Part shown: piece by piece, positions 33,955 to 45,337 of the stretch | Position numbering within the stretch: position 1 is the stretch's first letter | Layout: the number at the start of each line of letters is the position of its first letter | Source: Micropterix aruncella | Lineage: Eukaryota > Arthropoda > Insecta > Lepidoptera > Micropterigidae | Assembly (NCBI GenBank): GCA_944548615.1 | Contig: OX155953.1 | Location: forward strand, 551,501-615,500 | Reading direction: 5' to 3' | Length of the DNA stretch: 64,000 nucleotides | Translations under genes and position numbers: made by a program | The notes under the pieces: model-generated | Databases searched by the model: none | Told to the model about the DNA's origin: nothing | What the model saw: only the letters and a program-made list of their open reading frames with translations

Positions 33955-34290
33955 ATGATAGTTTCAAACAAGATTCGTAATAAATTCAGAAATGACCAGA
34001 TAGGACTTTTCAATTATTGTGATATATTACCAGCTGATGTATTATTTATTTATAGATTGACAGTTCAATATTTCGAGACTGACGAGTTCCGAATTTATGT
34101 CCAACATAAACACAGCACTAGACAGATACAAAATGAACGGCTACTCGTCCCTCCTTTTCGCAACCTTTATGTCAAAGGAAGATTGAATTGGCTAATCCCT
34201 CATATATTCAACAAAATTCCTCTAAATTTAAAAACTTATAAAAATGTACAAAAAAAAACAACAAAAAGAATTAAAAATAGGTCGCTTTAA
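33955..34290 (+). pseudogene. RT C-terminal coding remnant (family D)
   Basis: A 111-codon open stretch covering the last part of a non-LTR polyprotein. It has no catalytic residues, which lie upstream and are missing. Homologous sequence at 15560-15700 is frameshifted. The conserved WLIPHIFNKIP resembles the 'GPRIYNxLP' tail of related elements. Confidence 0.6.
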
Positions 34291-34384
34291 AATAAGTGAA
34301 AGTGAAACACACGTGAAAATGATACGAATAAGATTCATATTTTATTTTATTAGTATAAGTACGTTCTTATTTTTATGTAAATTA

Positions 34385-34685
34385 TGGGCCCGATTGCGTT
34401 TCTTTGTGAACTAAAACTAAAATTAGTCCAAGCGAACGAGACAGAGCAATACGTTAGAGCGGAGTATGAAACGAATGATCGTCGATAAATACTACCTGTT
34501 GAACTTATACTCGTCCGAATAAATTCGAGCATATTTCGTGCGGCGTAAGATTTGACCTTGGCGCGCAGTTTTAATGCGAAAAAGTGACAACCGGTCATCT
34601 CACACTCCGCTCTAGCGTATTGCCCCGTCTCGTTCACACGGACTAATTTCCGATTTTAGTTCACGAAGAAACGCAATCGAGCCCA
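34385..34685. mobile_element. PIF/Harbinger-like MITE with TTA duplication
   Basis: Ends TGGGCCCGATTGCGTTTCTT and (right, reversed) TGGGCTCGATTGCGTTTCTT. The inversion extends about 80 bp ('tgaactaaaa', 'attagtcc', 'gaacgagac', 'caatacg'). TTA flanks both sides (34382-34384, 34686-34688). The sister retroelement at 15.5 kb lacks it at the same place, giving an empty site. A TTA/TWA duplication suits PIF/Harbinger-type mobilisation. Confidence 0.8.
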
Positions 34686-34880
34686 TTACCAAGGGGGTGG
34701 CTTTCTGTGCCGACTAATCCTTACTAATGCAGCAGATATATATTATAATATGGTCAAAATGGCCACTAAAGTTGCACTGAGTCACCCTATCATAGACTCC
34801 AGCAGGTAAGCCTTAGGCTTGGTTGGATTTTTATACAAAGCTGTATTTAAAAAATAGGTATTAAATAAAAAAATATAAAA

Positions 34881-35379
34881 AAACTGGAATACTGCACAGG
34901 CTATCACATAAAAAGTTTTCACCTTGAGAGACCATTCGAAAATAATTGTTTTGTTACAAATATACAGTAGGTATATGTAATTACCTTACTTTTCAGGACG
35001 CTAGAACCCATTAGTGACGCAATAAAAATAAAAATTGTGATTGATTGAAATAGTCCATTTATCGCTAATGAATTATTAAATGCACGATTCGAAATAAGTA
35101 AAATTTCGATTTTTGTCCATGGCTCGAAATACTGAGCGTGGTACCGAAACCCATTACCGAACCGTTTTGATATAATCACTTTAAGTGCAACGTATTTACA
35201 CGTGATTGCGCCAGGAAACTTAGTTATTTAGCCTGCGTCGGGGAGCTCAACGAACCACATCAACGAGCTGGGCATACAAATTTTGGATATGCACGATTGC
35301 AGTTGCTAGAAGCACCAAGAACAGATATGAACAGATATGATATGATATGATACGACAAAACAGATATGATATGATATGG
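34881..35379. other. Spacer with ATATGAT microrepeat
   Basis: 35325-35378 is a run of (A)GATATGAT-type units directly before the duplicated segment. Otherwise nothing is recognised. Confidence 0.45.
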
Positions 35380-36699
35380 TGTGCTTGGGCTGACATTCTA
35401 TAAACTTCAATCCATAACAGCTGAAACTGGGGTGAAAGGTCTAGGTAATTGAACTTTTGAACTCGTTATGATATTCACTTGAAAATTAAACAATTTGCCT
35501 TCCTAAGGTAGGGAAAGAGACATATTTGAGGTTTTTGCCCAATTCCAATTTCCCATTTCCCAGAGGGAAAGTGGAAATTTAATCATGCCGATAACGTATC
35601 CCCGAAACGGTTTAAAATAGGGATTAACAATTTGAAGGGATAAAGGCTCTGAGGAAATAAAATATAGTCCAAACAAATGAGATCCAAACTTGACGTTCCC
35701 AGGAAAACATATGGAAGTTTTTCTTAACCGTTTTATACGGGATGTTTTTACTGGTCGGTTTTTTAAAGTGAGCATTTTTTATGTAAACAAGTTTTAATAA
35801 AAAAAATGGAAAAAAAAAAACAAAAAAAAATATTTAGGAAAGAAAATATTTGTTGTTTTTTTTCCCTTTATTCTGGGCCTGCCCTATTTAAAAACAATAT
35901 ATTACGCTATATGCCAATCCATAATGACATACAGTATACTTGGATGGGGAGCTTGCGGAAAAACCCTCCTCCAGAAAGTGAACGTTGTCCAAAAGGCAAT
36001 AATTAGAATCATGTTAAGGAAGCCTAGGCGTTACCCTTCTGACGACCTGTATGTTGAGGCACAATTGCTTGATAGAGGCAGTTGTATTGCCTGAAATCAA
36101 TACTTCATCTTAAAAACAACAATGAAGACGAATATTGTGTTTCTCCGAAAAACAGGGAGAGATCAGGTCGTTATAAGGGAAGCTTTGAAGTGCCGAAACG
36201 TCTAACGTCTTTTGGACAACGTCATTACAGCTTTCTTGGTCCAAGAATGGTTAATATCATGAGTAAAGAGAACATATTGGAAATTAGCAGCAACCAACAA
36301 AAATATCACCTTACATTATGGTTAATAAACCTTGGTAGGAGAGAGACGGAGAAAACATTCATTACAATTATAAAATAAACAAATATATTTATTTTCTATA
36401 TATTTTATATACGTATTTTTACTAATTGTTATATATTGTTAGTTATTATTATAAATGATTATTTATTATTGCTATTATATATTATTATTATTATTACACA
36501 TTATTATTTAGTATTACTTGTTTATAGTTTTAATATTATTTTGGCGTAGTGAGAATTTCATTTTAACTTGATTTGATTAAAATTTTTTATTTTTATTTTG
36601 GAAGTTATGTAGTTTATAATCATTTGTATTGGTGTTCTCCTTAGAACAGGCTCTTCCTAGTTAGGAGCAACACAAGCTATGTTAAGTGCTAACGGTGTA
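35380..36699 (+). repeat. Segmental duplication copy 1 (with internal deletion)
   Basis: 35380-35863 and 35884-36699 are nearly identical to 40464-40949 and 41751-42563. About 800 bp present in copy 2 are replaced here by a 20 bp filler (35864-35883). The deletion removes the start of the retroelement reading frame, so copy 1 is the derivative. Confidence 0.85.
35884..36378 (+). pseudogene. CR1/Daphne-like RT C-terminus in duplication copy 1
   Basis: It reads GWGACGKTLLQKVNVVQKAI, then (after a further frameshift near 36074) LYCLKSILHLKNNNEDEY and VPKRLTSFGQRHYSFLGPRM. It shares with copy 2 the frameshift at 'cgctatatgccaatcc'. It also has a private disruption where copy 2 reads 'gatttgaggcag' and this copy reads 'gatagaggcag'. 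Confidence 0.75.
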
Positions 36700-36711
36700 T
36701 TTTTTTTTCTT

Positions 36712-36960
36712 CAAACATCATAATTAAACAAATAAAATAAAGTATCTAATAATGTAAAAAAATAACTAATGGTAATAAACAAGGTTAAAGGTACAAATTA
36801 ATCATAAATCTAAAAACTAGGTCATTGATATGTCAATGCATCTGTCAGTCTGTCAGTCTGCGAATAATATTTTAACATAAATAGTAAAGGAATTTCAATC
36901 ACGTGAAAAAATATATAATTAGGGATGGATAAATAACATTTCAATAAATAATCAATTTGA
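36712..36960 (-). mobile_element. Retroelement 3' UTR fragment, inverted
   Basis: Reverse complement of part of 31290-31480 (shared 'gacatatcaatgacctagtttttag' and 'attatttgcagactgacag'-like text). No coding part. Confidence 0.55.
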
Positions 36961-38060
36961 AATAATTATCGATGATAAAATAGCATTTCAATTAATAGTC
37001 AAAAATTCAAATTGAAATAGAGTATACAATTATATATAAAATGTGCATGATACTAGATATAATGCAATGTGATCGAAGTAAAAAAGGCAAAAAACAGAGA
37101 AACAGCGATATTAACAACAAAAATCGACATAAGAGGGTCCAAAATTTAGTGGTTAACATGCCGACCTTCATAAATGAGCCACCTCTGACATCGTTTTGTA
37201 CGGAAGGGATATTCTTTAGGTTCAATTTTTAATACATTAGTCAAGTAGCCTTATGTCTAGCTTACTTATACAATTTAACTTTATCCAAGTTTCAAAAAAC
37301 TTTCGTGAAATAAAATTTACACCAATTCGCTTATGCATAGCTATCTCTATTTATTACTCTGGACTAGTCTTATTTTTTAGTTAATTAACTTCTAGTCTAA
37401 CCTTCAAATCTTTCCAACTTTCAAAAATAGTCCTTAATTCTATCAAGCGTTTGAAGTAGCAAAACTATTTGGTTTTGTCATACAATCTCTTATATGTCCG
37501 CGCAATACTTTCTTATATGAGATCATTTTATATTCGACAAACTTATATTTAACAGCAGATGCAGTAAGGGCGAAAAAATAGGGCACAAATATTATCATTG
37601 TATCCGCGTGGATAAGATTCTCTCCGGCGACGATTTAGTATTCCAAAGCTCGGTCACAATATCTCCACCACCCTAAACCTTCATACATAAACCTATAAAC
37701 TTTGACAGAAACCGAGATGAATATAAAGTGCTTTAAGCACAGATATAAAAAAAAGACGATTTGCCCCGTGGGTTCCTTAGCAAAGCAATAAGTCGACAGT
37801 AAAACCAATGTTATTGAATAGTAGTTGAATCTATTTACATATATTCAGTGTTACCAGGTATTCGCGAACTAAAATATACGATTTTGCCAACCGTAGTATT
37901 CTAAAGAAGCTGATTTACACCTCATGTCGCTCACAAAAATCGCCTAATTGATTTTGCCTATGTGAAGGATAAAATTATTAGGTATTATAGTTACTGTGTA
38001 AAATGAGATATAAAAGTCGTGTATTTATTTTTCTTCGAGTAATCTACACTTTTAATCAAT
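36961..38060. other. AT-rich spacer, nothing recognised
   Basis: The small open frames at 37007-37232 overlap on both strands and show no motif. Confidence 0.4.
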
Positions 38061-38065
38061 TGGAA

Positions 38066-39525
38066 GCACCACCTCGAGCGCAAGAGAACAACCTTCTATG
38101 CCTCGTTGTGGACGTGCAAAAGAGTCATGGGAAAAACCTGGGGGTTCAAACCCAGGGTCGCCTTATGGCTCTACAGGGCAGTACTGCTGCCTAGACTAAC
38201 CTATGCTGCAATAGTCTGGTGGTCCAGGGTGAAAAAGCTTGAGACAGTAAAAATGCTTAAAAGCCTTCAAGGTAACTACCTGAGGGCTGCAACTGGCGTC
38301 ATGAAGACCACCCCAACAGCGGGATTAGAGGTGGCACTCTGCTGCCCGCCTCTGGACAAGCTCATCATCCACTCCGCCAGACTTACAGCATACAGACTGA
38401 AGTGTTTGGGCGAGTGGAAGCGTGGAGGGCACAATCATCCTGAGCTAAACCTCCTCCACAAAAGCCCATTCACTCTGACCCAGGATCGACTACGGAAAAA
38501 AATTTCGGTAGAGAAATCCTATAAAATCCTAATCCCCACCAGGGAAGAATGGAAAAATCCGCAGTGGCTTCAAAGCCACAACGCAGACGCCTGGTTCACC
38601 GACGGCTCAGGAACAAATGGACGTTTTGGGGCAGGCGTGTACGGACCCAAAACCAACCACAGAATCAGCATCCCCCTTGGACAATACGCTACGGTTTTCC
38701 AAGCCGAGGTACTTGCCATATTGGAATGCATAAAACTACAAAGTCGACTTGAGGTAAAAAACAGACAAATCCTCATCTGCTCTGACAGCAGAGCAGCACT
38801 GGACGCTCTGGCTAAAGCCACCACAGAATCTTCTGTGGTCTGGGACTGCATGCAGGAGCTCAACAAATTGGGAAAATCCAACAAAATCACCCTAATATGG
38901 ATACCGGGTCACCAAGGCATACCCGGAAACGAAGAGGCCGACAGACTGGCAAAACTGGGCACACTGGATTGCCCAGTGGAGCCAGCTGTAGGGGTCCCCT
39001 TCGCTACAGGTAAGAAAATCATCAGGGACTGCTTGGAGCAGGAACATCGGGCTTCCTGGAAACAGAGTCAGGGATGTCGCCAGGCAAAAGCCATGATGGA
39101 GCAACCACTACAGAAGAAAACCAAGGCCCTACTTGACATGAGCAAGAAGAACCTTAGAACCACTATCGGTCTCCTCACCGGACACACGACCCTTAGAGCT
39201 CATCTATTCAACCTTGGCTTGACTGAGAGCAAGGATTGCCGAATATGTGGCGAGGAACCTGAAGACAGCATACACATTGTTGGCCGCTGTCCAGGGCTCG
39301 CCGCCAAAAGACACAGTTTACTGGGACGAGCCTTTCTCGAACCCAGCGATCTGCCCAACTTGAAGGTCAGTGACCTACTTAGTCTGGTAAGAAGTACCGG
39401 GCTACTAGCTGACAATTGACCTAACCACACAGTGGGTAGTTACAAAAGACCTTACAGATCTAGGTGACATCAAGGGCTGGAAACAAGCCCCCCACTCCAT
39501 CTACTACTACTACTACTACTACTAC
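38066..39525 (+). mobile_element. I-group (RNase H-bearing) non-LTR retroelement, 5'-truncated, 3' end (TAC)n
   Basis: Plus-strand element that starts inside the RT (HLERKRTTFYASLWTCKR), runs through RNase H and a Cys/His tail, and ends in a (CTA)n repeat at 39498-39523, a typical 3' end of such elements. Its reading frame is intact over 438 codons, so it is younger than the copy at 21-22.7 kb. No clear target duplication was found. Confidence 0.85.
38106..39419 (+). CDS. Retrotransposon RT C-terminus + RNase H + CCHC-like tail (partial polyprotein)
   Basis: An open 437-codon frame. Residues ~1-60 are the RT thumb (GFKPRVALWLYRAVLLPRLT, YAAIVWWSRV). Around 160-290 lies RNase H with all four acidic/His landmarks: WFTDGSGTNGRFGAGVYG, VFQAEVLAILEC, ILICSDSRAALDALA, WIPGHQGIPGNEEADRLAKL. 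A Cys/His cluster CRICGEEPEDSIHIVGRC lies near residue 388. RNase H would digest the RNA strand after reverse transcription. The frame stays open upstream, but the polymerase core and endonuclease are absent, so it cannot move on its own. The ATG here is just the first Met of a truncated frame. Confidence 0.88.
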   Translation: MWTCKRVMGKTWGFKPRVALWLYRAVLLPRLTYAAIVWWSRVKKLETVKMLKSLQGNYLRAATGVMKTTPTAGLEVALCCPPLDKLIIHSARLTAYRLKCLGEWKRGGHNHPELNLLHKSPFTLTQDRLRKKISVEKSYKILIPTREEWKNPQWLQSHNADAWFTDGSGTNGRFGAGVYGPKTNHRISIPLGQYATVFQAEVLAILECIKLQSRLEVKNRQILICSDSRAALDALAKATTESSVVWDCMQELNKLGKSNKITLIWIPGHQGIPGNEEADRLAKLGTLDCPVEPAVGVPFATGKKIIRDCLEQEHRASWKQSQGCRQAKAMMEQPLQKKTKALLDMSKKNLRTTIGLLTGHTTLRAHLFNLGLTESKDCRICGEEPEDSIHIVGRCPGLAAKRHSLLGRAFLEPSDLPNLKVSDLLSLVRSTGLLADN

Positions 39526-39529
39526 ACTT

Positions 39530-40463
39530 TTAAGAGGCAAAGTTTTCTCTGATTCACTGACTGACTGACTGACTATACTGACTAAATACACTTACTATGA
39601 CATTTATCAACGAACACCGAAAGTCACTGAACCTAGAAACTTGAAAGTTTTAATTTATATTACCCTAATATTAGAAGTGCCACAAAGGCGGGGTTTTCTA
39701 AAATTGCACCCCTGACGGGATAAAACAAGGAGCTGAAATTTTATTCCGTCGAACATATATATCCGAAATAGTTTAATCAAGAAAGTTGGGATTTGGGAGA
39801 ATGACAGCTCTAACTAAATAAAGAAATAAGTATTCCATGGTTTGCATAATTCAACCACCGCTATAAGTTCAAAATGAGGTTTGAAATGTCAGATAAATTA
39901 TTTTTTTAACACGTTATAATCTTAACGTGAAATTTAGATGATTTGCTTTCCTGAGAAAGAGAAGATATACGAACTCGATGTTTATTCGAATTCCACCCCT
40001 GAGAGGGGGAAAAGGGATTCGAAATTGTAACTTTAGCCGTGCGACATATATCTCCGAAACGGTTTAAGAAGGGTTTACGAATTAAAACAGTTTAAGGAAT
40101 CAAACGGTTTAACATTTACAATTTAGGAGAATGAGAGCCCTAATGAAATAAATAAATACGTGTTAGGTTAAGTTAGGTTTGGATGGCCAACATTTGACCC
40201 GGCGAAACATGGGGTGGATTTTTTATCCTGCAGTAGAAAGCGAAAATTCCAGTAAAGTGCTCAATTCGGAAAATAAAAACATACGTATTTGAGAGTTTAG
40301 CTAACTTGATATATAAATATATTTAATTAGTAATTCACAAAAAAAGCAATTTACAATTAAAACGTCAAATAAAATATCATACTAAATTACTTGAACTACA
40401 GCAAGAAATTAAACTCTCATAAGATGAAGTTTATTGTCCGATGTCGCCTAACTAAGCAAAACT
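39530..40463. repeat. Array of strongly diverged ~280 bp units
   Basis: Similar landmarks recur in order at about 39640-39830, 39930-40150, 40560-40760 and (duplicate) 35480-35690. These are a 'tttgc.ttcctga/taag' start, 'ccaattcc/gcacccctga..ggga' with a run of G, 'cgacatatatctccgaaacggtttaa', and 'tttgg.agaatgagagc.cta'. Units are much diverged and non-coding, suggesting an old satellite-like or reiterated element. Confidence 0.5.
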
Positions 40464-42563
40464 TGTGCTTGGGCTGACATTCTATAAACTTCAATCCATA
40501 ACAGCTGAAACTGAGGTGAAAGGTCTAGGTAATTGAACTTTTGAACTCGTTATGATATTCACTTGAAAATTAAACAATTTGCCCTCCTAAGGTAGGGAAA
40601 GAGACATATTTGAGGTTTTTGCCCAATTCCAATTTCCCTTTTCCCAGAGGGAAAGTGGAAATTTAATCATGCCGATAACGTATCCCCGAAACGGTTTAAA
40701 ATAGGGATTAACAATTTGAAGGGATAAAGGCTCTGAGGAAATAAAATATAGTCCAAACAAATGAGATCCAAACTTGACGTTCCCAGGAAAACATCTGGAA
40801 GTTTTTCTTAACCTTTTTATACGGGATGTTTTTACTGGTCGGTTTTTTAAAGTGAGCATTTTTTATGTAAACGCCTTTTAATTAAAAAAAAATGAAAAAA
40901 AAAACAAAAAAAAATATTTAGGAAATAAAATATTTGTTGTTTTTTTTTCATTTGAAAATTTTAAGAAGTTGACTGTTAAATAAAGGTTTGAGAAGCGTTT
41001 GAGCGCGCTGCGCCACATCGCTGAGCGGTAAGTAATATAGCGTAAATAAACAATATTAGCCACATTTTACTTACCGCTAGATAAAGCATCGTGATCACAG
41101 CTTTTCACAGTTTAAAAAAAAATAAAAAACAAATTTCCAAAAACATTTTTTTTTAATTTTTTTTTATAAATAGTTGCTTACTCCGTTGTACTGATTCACC
41201 CACTAAAAAGAATTCCCGTTCAGTAAAACATTATTGGTTGCTAAATACGATGTTTGCCTTTGCCACCCCGCCGGAGGTTAGCTAACTTCAGGAATCATGA
41301 GAAAACGCATTATTTTTCACTTATTTTAGTTTTTCGCTTATAATTCACGAGCAATGCATTATTTGATAATGTTTATTCCATACATAATAACATTAGACAA
41401 AATTTTCTACAATTCATATTTAATGTTGGGGAAAGGAAAATCGTACTAATATCGCGATGGCTTCAATTAAAACCTGGTTAGACCTAAACCTACTTACGTT
41501 AAATGTTGGCAAAACAAAATACATCCCATTTAGCATCGATGTAAGAGGCCAGCCGGATGATCACCATCATCTTATTATTCACGACTGCAAGAGAGATGCC
41601 ACGCGTAGTTTTCAGCCAATCGGACCAGTCGGAGAGATAAAATATATCGGAATAATTATAGATAGACACCTACGGTGGGAATTACATACCGAATGTCTAG
41701 TGAAAAAACTAAGGAAATTGATTTATATATTTATTCAATTGCGAGATATTCTATTTAAAAACAATATATTACGCTATATGCCAATCCATAATGACATACG
41801 GTATACTTGGATGGGGAGCTTGCGGAAAAACCCTCCTCCAGAAAGTGAACGTTGTCCAAAAGGCAATAATTAGAATCATGTTAAGGAAGCCTAGGCGTTA
41901 CCCTTCTGACGACCTGTATGTTGAGGCACAATTGCTTGATTTGAGGCAGTTGTATTGCCTGAAATCAATACTTCACCTTAAAAACAACAATGAAGACGAA
42001 TATTGTGTTTCTCCGGAAAACAGGGAGAGATCAGGTCGTTATAAGGGAAACTTTGAAGTGCCGAAACGTCTAACGTCTTTTGGACAACGTCATTACAGCT
42101 TTCTTGGTCCAAGAATGGTTAATATCATGAGTAAAGAGAACATATTGGAAATTAGCAGCAACCAACAAAAATATCACCTTACATTATGGTTAATAAACCT
42201 TGGTAGGAGAGAGACGGAAAAAACATTCATTACAATTATAAAATAAAAAAATATATTAATTTTCTATATATTTTATATAGGTATTTTTAGTAGTTGTTAT
42301 ATATTATTAGTTATTATTATAAATGATTATTTATTATTTCTATTATATATTATTATTATTATACATTATTATTTAGTATTACTTGTTTATAGTTTTAATA
42401 TTATTTTGGTGTAGTGAGAATGTCATTTTAACTTGATTTGATTCAAATTTTTTATTTTTATTTTGGAAGTTATGTAGTTTATAATCATTTGTATTGGTGT
42501 TCTCCTTAGAACAGGCTCTTCCTAGTTAGGAGCAACACAAGCTATGTTAAGTGCTAACGGTGT
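40464..42563 (+). repeat. Segmental duplication copy 2 (fuller copy)
   Basis: Counterpart of 35380-36699. It keeps the ~800 bp (40950-41750) missing in copy 1, including the upstream part of the retroelement frame. It ends where the 3' tail (AAAT)n begins at about 42575. Confidence 0.85.
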
Positions 42564-42600
42564 TTTTTTTGTGGACCAATAAATAAATAAATAAAATAAA
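41440..42600 (+). mobile_element. CR1/Daphne-like non-LTR retroelement, 5'-truncated
   Basis: It encodes NVGKTKYIPFSI, IKYIGIIIDRHLRWELH and, in another frame, MTYGILGWGACGKTLLQK to TSFGQRHYSFLGPRM. The frame breaks near 41777. The 3' UTR contains CCTTAGAACAGGCTCTTCC then TAGTTAGGAGC (42507-42535), and the tail is (AATA)n at 42578-42605. Confidence 0.8.
41457..42246 (+). pseudogene. RT thumb/C-terminal coding remnant, one frameshift
   Basis: The first frame (41457-41873) carries the thumb region of the RT through IQLRDILFKNNILRY. The second (41791-42246) continues from MTYGILGWG to the stop after TFITIIK. The shift lies at 'cgctatatgccaatcc', where a few bases of the consensus (cgctatgtgagtcc-like in the 2.9 kb copy) are lost. 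The catalytic FADD box is upstream and missing. Confidence 0.75.
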
Positions 42601-43030
42601 TAAATTACCTATTTCCTATGATGTTCCAAACCGCCCCAAAAAAATATCACTTCTTGTCATTTAGTAAAAAAATGCAGGAAATGCCATTTTGAAAGTGTAG
42701 TGGAGTCGCACTATGAACTTTATAAGCACAAAATCAATTATATTATGATTACCTGGTTTCCTTAAGTCACATGCAGCTCTTTAAAAACGTCTGTGAGTTG
42801 CGCAGTCGTCGAGCCAAGTATCTTAAAACCGAGAAACTCCAATGTTAGCTACACCTGCTAATCTTGAACAAAATGAATGTATTTAGTCAAAAGATAGTAC
42901 AGTCGACTAATTTTGCGCTATAAATGGCCGAAAGTCAATGAAGTAGCATGTAAGAAGACATTGGGGGCACCAACAGGTCACAAGCTTCTTACAAACTGTT
43001 GGTATGAAGAATGCCGAAGAAAGAATAAGA
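42601..43030. other. Spacer preceding an unidentified coding relic
   Basis: No coding or repeat signal is seen. Confidence 0.35.
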
Positions 43031-43031
43031 A

Positions 43032-43560
43032 TTGTTTAAACAGCAGCTGCTATCATCGTTGAAGATGCACGATCTAAAGTGTAACACGAAACTGTACCCT
43101 ATACCTGATAAATTCTTGGATGGCCTTAATTATCTCAGTTCAGAATCTCTTAAAGATTTTACAGGTACTGTAGTAATGACCAAGAAGAAAGGAAATATTG
43201 TAAAAATAGAAGAAATAGTCACTTGCATTAGCCGACGGCAAATGCATCTCATCTGCAAGTTGGGATTGCAGGATTTCATTATAGAAAGCTTGGATCGCGC
43301 AGGTTACTTGATGTGCTGAGTTCGTAGGGATTTTGCTCAATTATTTGAAGGCATACGCTTTGTAATGTTTTTATCATGTACACACCTCTGGCTCTTAACC
43401 AACCAACATTTTCATATCTGGTTTATGACAATGGAGACTTCAATGTGCGAATCATTGATGGATACAGCACATTTCATTCAATGGGTGGCATGCTATGTCG
43501 CAATTCCCAAAGTGAGGTTTTCTTTAAACCAGAAATCACTTTTAATATTTAGGGTACAAA
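43032..43560 (+). pseudogene. Unidentified coding relic
   Basis: A 95-codon frame (43032-43319, FKQQLLSSLKMHDLKCNTKL... ending AGYLMC) is followed, in another frame, by about 55 codons: LNQPTFSYLVYDNGDFNVRI, then IDGYSTFHSMGGMLCRNSQS and EVFFKPEITFNI. The second piece reads like ordinary protein, not random translation. I do not recognise the family. It may be a degraded cellular or transposon gene: the frames differ, there is no start, and it is surrounded by mobile DNA. Confidence 0.45.
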
Positions 43561-44055
43561 TTTTTCAACTTGTTGCCATCAGAAATTAAAATACTCCAAG
43601 AGGTTGAATTTAAGAAATGCATAAAATGAAACCTAACCATGCAAGCTTTCTATAATTATGATAAATTTAACAAGGCTGTCTTAAATTTTAAAAGATGATT
43701 TTCCATTTATTTAATCTTTTTGTTTATTCTCAACTAAAATTCGTTTTCTTTTGTTTTCTGTTACTTCAGTGTTGATTTTCTTTTACAACTTATTGTTTAT
43801 TAAATGGTTACTATATTATTTTTACAATTAAAAAAAATATTGATGGAATATAAAAAAGAAAAGGTATTTTTTGTTGTTATTTGAGTTGTTTTGATTTTTG
43901 TAATTGATCCGAAGGTTTATATAAAATATCTTTATATAAAAAAGTATGTGTACACGTAATGAAGTTGTAAATTATTTAGAGCAAATGTAAAATGACTAAT
44001 CCCATAGTACTGTTATTAATTATTACAATATGCATGATATTATTATGATATCGCC
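43561..44055. other. AT-rich spacer
   Basis: A/T-rich, nothing recognised. Confidence 0.4.
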
Positions 44056-44059
44056 GATT

Positions 44060-45235
44060 TACAAGTTTAACACGAGGCTTCAATAGGATTGTGGTTAGAT
44101 CCACAGCGAGACCTCAGAAAGCCAAGCAAGGAACATACATCTTGGGACAGAAAAGATGCGGCAGGACAGGCATGTGCGTCTTGACAGCAGCGATGAAAAT
44201 TTTGCAAATCATGCTTATCCGAAACTGCGTCACATCAAAAGAAGTAATGTACCAACTTTTAACTATTTATGGTCAGAGAACGGAAACAAACAAGATGATA
44301 GTTCACAAACGATTCCACAATTATTACATGGAACAGAACGATTCGATCGCACAAAATATCGCCAAAGTGGAGAGCCTGGCTCAACAAATTAAAGATAGTG
44401 AAGACGAAATAAGCGACGCCGCTATAATGAACAAAATCTTCGAAGCTTTCGATGTAAGATAAGATTGAATGTCGCTCGACGGAAAACTACAAATGATCGC
44501 CAACCTCAGTGCTAGGCTACTCGACCAGGAAACAAACCTCACAGCTAAAATGAAGTCGTATGTTGCATTAGCTATGACGAGGTCTATAGTTGCACGCAGC
44601 TCTGTAGAAAAACGGCCGAAGAATTCGCATTACAAAGTAGGCCGATAGTCACGTGTTACATATGCTTGAAAAGAGCCACATCGCAAGTGACTGCCGTGGA
44701 CCAAAAAATGAGTAGAGTCGTATAAGACAAGGAGAAGGCAAACTTAGAAACGTTAGCAACAGTTACGTTACTGCGTACAGCACAGAAGAAACTGATGCTT
44801 CGCATCTGAGCAACAATGACGAAAAGTGGATTATGGATAGTGGAGCAGCAGCTCACATGACGCAGAGGAAAGATTTCTTTTTAACTTTCAAAAACCTGAA
44901 TGGCAACACAAAGGTGCGACTCGAAAACGAGGAAAAGTTGAGAATTTAAGGAAGGGCATTGTTAAAGTGTAAAAACTCGTTAACAAAACGTAGTAAGACT
45001 CTACCAAATGTGTTCTATGTTTCGGGATTAAAGAATAATCTATTTGCAGAAGGAGTTGTAACAAGAAAGTAAATGAAAATTATGTAAGAAGAAAACATCG
45101 CTAGCATCTACGAGATCAAGAAGCTATCAATACAATACAATTTAGTTCTTCTCAAGTAGGTAGGCATTCCAAAACTTGGATGCATCATTGATGTATTTAA
45201 TTAAGGAAAATTAACTAGTATGATAGTTGTAACTA
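44060..45235 (+). mobile_element. Copia-type LTR retrotransposon remnant (gag-protease)
   Basis: Ordered copia landmarks are seen across several frames. A gag helix region reads VHKRFHNYYMEQNDSIAQNI / KVESLAQQIKDSEDEISDAA. A zinc knuckle CYICLK..HIASDC lies at 44654-44694 and needs a frame change. A protease motif WIMDSGAAAHMT lies at 44826-44862, followed by 'LPNVFYVSGLKNNLFAEGVV'. No integrase, RT or LTRs were found, and stops are frequent. An old internal fragment. Confidence 0.7.
44091..44462 (+). pseudogene. Copia-like gag fragment
   Basis: A 123-codon open stretch whose second half matches the copia gag pattern (MNKIFEAF following the coiled region). After the stop, further gag text continues with 'LQSRPIVTCYICLK'. 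In intact copia elements gag packages the RNA; here it is broken before the knuckle. Confidence 0.65.
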
Positions 45236-45337
45236 AATACAATTTATTTTATTTTTTATTTTTTTATTTATTTATTTATAACGTACAAGAAAAAAAATAT
45301 AAGGACGTGCATACTGTTGTTCATGAGAAATAATTAA

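Larger units (their letters stand above)
33838..34880 (+). mobile_element. Non-LTR retroelement, family D copy 2, interrupted by a MITE
   Basis: It starts in the RT C-terminal region (LYFALVESIIAYGVTTYGN, with LFIYRLTVQYF further on). It ends in the coding tail VPPFRNLYVKGRLNWLIPHI, then FNKIPLNLKTYKN. The 3' UTR and (AAT)-rich tail match copy 1 at 15540-16015. A 301 bp MITE lies inside the 3' UTR. A stop/frameshift near 33940 separates the two coding pieces. Confidence 0.75.
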
